Below, in pieces: positions 13,376-15,065 of a stretch of 15,065 nucleotides of DNA. The stretch is from JAXHMM01 sp964528445 (GTDB lineage Bacteria > Bacteroidota > Rhodothermia > Balneolales > Balneolaceae): positions 1-15,065 of the forward strand of contig CAZGSL010000041.1 in assembly GCA_964528445.1 (NCBI GenBank), written 5' to 3'. Below the pieces are notes generated by a model. It saw nothing but the letters and a program-made list of their open reading frames with translations, made no database searches and had not been told where the DNA came from. Every line of letters begins with the position of its first letter. Position 1 is the first letter of the stretch. Position numbers and translations under genes: made by a program.

Positions 13376-14019
13376 CACGCAGCCTCCTCGGTGGGTTCAA
13401 TAGATTCCTGCAGGCGATCAACGGCGCTCTTCTGCATCAAAATGACATCGGCATGCAGTATCTGGTAGGTGTTCGGCTTGTTGGCCTCCATCACCTTCAC
13501 GCCGGGAATGTTGCGGGCCGACTTGTAGATCACGCGGTCGGTCTCGCCGGTCAGCAGAAGCACCTTCTTCCCGTTCAGCTCGAGGATTTCGAGCAGGTCC
13601 GCAACCTTGCGGGTCTTGGGTTCGTCGAACGTAAAATCCTCTATCACCCGTATGGCATCCTCGCCGGCTTTCACCGTCAGCGCTGATTTTCGGGCCAGCC
13701 GCCGCATCTTGCGGGTCATCTTGACCGTGTAATCCCGGGTGCTGGGTCCGAATACGGTTCCTCCCCCTTTCAGCAGCGGAGATCGGATGGATCCCCGGCG
13801 CGCCCGGCCGGTACCTTTCTGGCGGTAGGCCTTTCTTCCGCCGCCGCGGACCTCTCCGCGCTCCTTGGTGTTGGCCGTACCCTGGCGCTGGTGGGCCATG
13901 TGGCGGCGAACGGCTTCGTAGACCACGGTCTCATTCGGTTCGATCGCAAAGATCGAATCCCTCAGCTCGGCCTCCTCGCCGCTCTCTTTTCCTTCCGTTG
14001 TAAATATGGATAGCTTCAT
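13375..14019 (-). CDS. rplD: 50S ribosomal protein L4
   Basis: A 214-residue L4 (uL4). The conserved extended loop that lines the peptide exit tunnel is clear: TKERGEVRGGGRKAYRQKGT around residues 51-70, then GRARRGSIRSP and GGGTVFGP. The C-terminal Rossmann-like globular part includes the VLLLTGE strand and the NIPGVKVMEANKPNTYQIL region. In E. coli L4 also represses its own operon through the S10 leader; here the region upstream of rpsJ is occupied by tuf, so such a leader cannot be assessed. The TGA stop shares its last base with the rplW ATG (TGATG), implying translational coupling. The C-terminus is acidic (PTEEAA). Confidence 0.98.
   Translation of the reverse strand: MKLSIFTTEGKESGEEAELRDSIFAIEPNETVVYEAVRRHMAHQRQGTANTKERGEVRGGGRKAYRQKGTGRARRGSIRSPLLKGGGTVFGPSTRDYTVKMTRKMRRLARKSALTVKAGEDAIRVIEDFTFDEPKTRKVADLLEILELNGKKVLLLTGETDRVIYKSARNIPGVKVMEANKPNTYQILHADVILMQKSAVDRLQESIEPTEEAA
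13383..13389 (-). promoter_or_regulatory. Shine-Dalgarno of rplW (GAGGAGG)
   Basis: On the minus strand GAGGAGG is followed by a 7-nt spacer and the ATG of rplW. It lies inside the last codons of rplD. It is one of very few canonical ribosome binding sites in the window and decides the start in favour of ATG at 13375 over GTG at 13378. Confidence 0.7.
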
Positions 14020-14025
14020 CGCTGC

Positions 14026-14661
14026 TTATTCGCTTCGTGAGTAAATTTCAACCTTCCGTCCGTTGGGACCGGGGATCGAACCGGTAATCATCATCAGGTT
14101 GGACTCGGAGAATATTTTGGCCACGGTCAGATTCTTGACCTTGGCGCGCTGATTCCCCGAACGTCCGGCCATCTTCATGCCCTTGAACACCCGGGCGGGA
14201 TCGGACGCCTGTCCGATGGCCCCGGGATGGCGCTGGCGGTCGTGCTGACCGTGCGTGGCTTCGCCCACCCCGCTGAAGTTGTGGCGTTTTACCACGCCCG
14301 TGAATCCCTTCCCCTTGGAGGTGCCGACCACATCCACGCTGTCGCCGATCTCGAAGACGTCTTCTATCTTCAGTTCATCGCCGAGCTCCTTCCCTTCCGG
14401 ACTGAAATTCCGGAATTCGGTTACATACTTCTTGGGATCGGTGCCGGCTTTCTCAAAATGGCCTTGCAGCTGCTTGCTGGTGCTTTTGGCCTTCTTGTCG
14501 AACGCCGCCAGCTGGACGGCCTCGTAGCCGTCGCTCTCCTCCGTCTTGATCTGGGTGATGACACAGGGTTCCACCTCGACCACCGTGACCGCGTAGTTGC
14601 GGCCCCGCTCGTCGAAGATGTTGGTCATTCCTATTTTCTTTCCTATCAGTCCGCCACTCAT
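14026..14661 (-). CDS. rplC: 50S ribosomal protein L3
   Basis: A 211-residue protein beginning MSGGLIGKKIGMTNIF, the standard L3 start. The central extension that reaches toward the peptidyl-transferase centre is recognisable in GTSKGKGFTGVVKRHNFSG followed by ATHGQHDRQRHPGAIGQ. Near the end, KMAGRSGNQRAKVKNLTV contains the GNQ where E. coli L3 has its methylated glutamine, although the modifying enzyme is not in the window. L3 is an early 23S rRNA binder that nucleates 50S assembly. An AGGA is placed upstream of the ATG as part of a recurring GGAAC motif. Stop TAA lies 6 nt before rplD. Confidence 0.98.
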   Translation of the reverse strand: MSGGLIGKKIGMTNIFDERGRNYAVTVVEVEPCVITQIKTEESDGYEAVQLAAFDKKAKSTSKQLQGHFEKAGTDPKKYVTEFRNFSPEGKELGDELKIEDVFEIGDSVDVVGTSKGKGFTGVVKRHNFSGVGEATHGQHDRQRHPGAIGQASDPARVFKGMKMAGRSGNQRAKVKNLTVAKIFSESNLMMITGSIPGPNGRKVEIYSRSE

Positions 14662-14678
14662 GGTCGTTCCTGCTACGG

Positions 14679-14990
14679 TTACACTTTGATTTCTACGTCC
14701 ACACCGGAGGGCAACTCCAGTTTCATCAATGCATCCACGGTCTGGGAACCAGTCGAGAGTATGTCAATCAATCGCTTGTGCGAACGGTACTCGAACTGCT
14801 CGCGCGACGTGCTGTTCACGTGCACTGCCCGATTCACCGTGATGATGTTTTTCTTGGTCGGCAGCGGTATCGGCCCCGAAACGACCGCACCCGTCGATTT
14901 CACCGTCTGAATGATTTTTTCAGCCGACTTGTCGATCAGGTTGTGATCGTAGGACTTTAGCTTGATTCTTATCTTCTGTTGCGTTGCCAC
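14679..14990 (-). CDS. rpsJ: 30S ribosomal protein S10
   Basis: A 103-residue protein, the usual S10 length, with the family signature IRIKLKSYDHNLID near residues 8-21, the PLPTKK segment near 42-47 that begins the long loop reaching into the 30S head, and a typical ending LPSGVDVEIKV. S10 is a head protein of the small subunit near the A-site side; in other bacteria it also works with NusB in antitermination. The start codon is GTG: an in-frame TGA lies two codons upstream, so no earlier start is possible, and the next Met is far inside the conserved fold. No clear Shine-Dalgarno precedes it. It opens the classical S10 block and sits 17 nt upstream of rplC. Confidence 0.97.
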   Translation of the reverse strand: MATQQKIRIKLKSYDHNLIDKSAEKIIQTVKSTGAVVSGPIPLPTKKNIITVNRAVHVNSTSREQFEYRSHKRLIDILSTGSQTVDALMKLELPSGVDVEIKV

Positions 14991-15003
14991 CTGTCAGTAG
15001 GAT

Positions 15004-15065
15004 TTATTCTATAATTTCAGTTACCACGCCGGCGCCGACGGTGCGGCCGCCCTCGCGAATCGCAA
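15004..15065 (-). CDS. tuf: Elongation factor Tu, C-terminal end only (partial)
   Basis: Only the last 19 codons and a TAA stop lie in the window; the gene continues past the right edge. They read AIREGGRTVGAGVVTEIIE, the characteristic end of EF-Tu domain 3, and the two leftover bases fit the Phe that normally precedes it. EF-Tu is the GTPase that delivers aminoacyl-tRNA to the ribosomal A site. The stop is 13 nt upstream of rpsJ, so the two genes are probably co-transcribed. Having tuf next to rpsJ is the layout seen in proteobacteria and, as I recall, Chlorobiota, whereas Bacteroidia usually keep tuf elsewhere. The GTPase domain is out of view, so intactness cannot be judged. Confidence 0.95.
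   Translation of the reverse strand, partial: AIREGGRTVGAGVVTEIIE

Noticed and set aside
13376..13378. GTG one codon upstream as the start of rplW
   Set aside because: The Shine-Dalgarno is only 4 nt from it but 7 nt from the ATG at 13375, and the ATG gives the classical TGATG junction.
1..15065. Mobile elements, CRISPR arrays, tRNA genes, toxin-antitoxin or defence genes
   Set aside because: Bases 292-15065 are filled by contiguous translation-related genes with short spacers; no array-like repeats, transposase motifs or cloverleaf sequences were seen in the spacers.

Overview
The window is the 3' part of a long, single-direction ribosomal protein cluster, all on the minus strand (transcription runs from base 15065 toward base 1). 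Thirty genes are recognisable with confidence: the last codons of tuf, then rpsJ-rplC-rplD-rplW-rplB-rpsS-rplV-rpsC-rplP-rpmC-rpsQ (S10 block), rplN-rplX-rplE-rpsN-rpsH-rplF-rplR-rpsE-rplO-secY (spc block), map-infA-rpmJ, and rpsM-rpsK-rpsD-rpoA-rplQ (alpha block). A further possible partial gene starts at base 56 and runs off the left edge. There are no RNA genes, mobile elements, CRISPR arrays or phage genes.

Likely host: a bacterium of the Fibrobacterota-Chlorobiota-Bacteroidota group, probably near Balneolota/Rhodothermota or Chlorobiota rather than classical Bacteroidia. Reasons: the secY-map-infA-rpmJ order without adk; mostly weak or absent Shine-Dalgarno sequences; a 38-residue L36 ending in KNPRHKQRQG; an 89-residue zinc-free S14; DHPMGGGEG in L2; and tuf directly upstream of rpsJ. 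This placement is inference from remembered family patterns, not from a search.

Layout: genes are separated by 6-35 nt, or overlap (rplD/rplW and secY/map share one base as TGATG; map/infA overlap by 8 nt). The only sizeable internal gap is 97 nt between rpsQ and rplN. It falls at the point where E. coli splits its S10 and spc operons, and it contains a GC-rich hairpin. After rplQ there are 235 nt (57-291) with several inverted repeats, no convincing U-tract terminator, and a promoter-like TTGACA-N17-TTATCT placed just upstream of the possible partial ORF.

Together the products build both ribosomal subunits (17 large- and small-subunit surfaces from the tunnel proteins L22/L23/L29/L24 to the mRNA-entry proteins S3/S4/S5). 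They also supply initiation factor IF-1, the translocon channel SecY, the N-terminal methionine trimming enzyme and the RNA polymerase alpha subunit, so synthesis of ribosomes, polymerase and export machinery is tied to one transcript. I see no undescribed system here. The points worth a second look are modest: missing rpmD (L30), a set of zinc-free S4/S14/L36, a UUG start for S3 and GUG for S10, a repeated GGAAC before six start codons, and the hairpin at the S10/spc junction.
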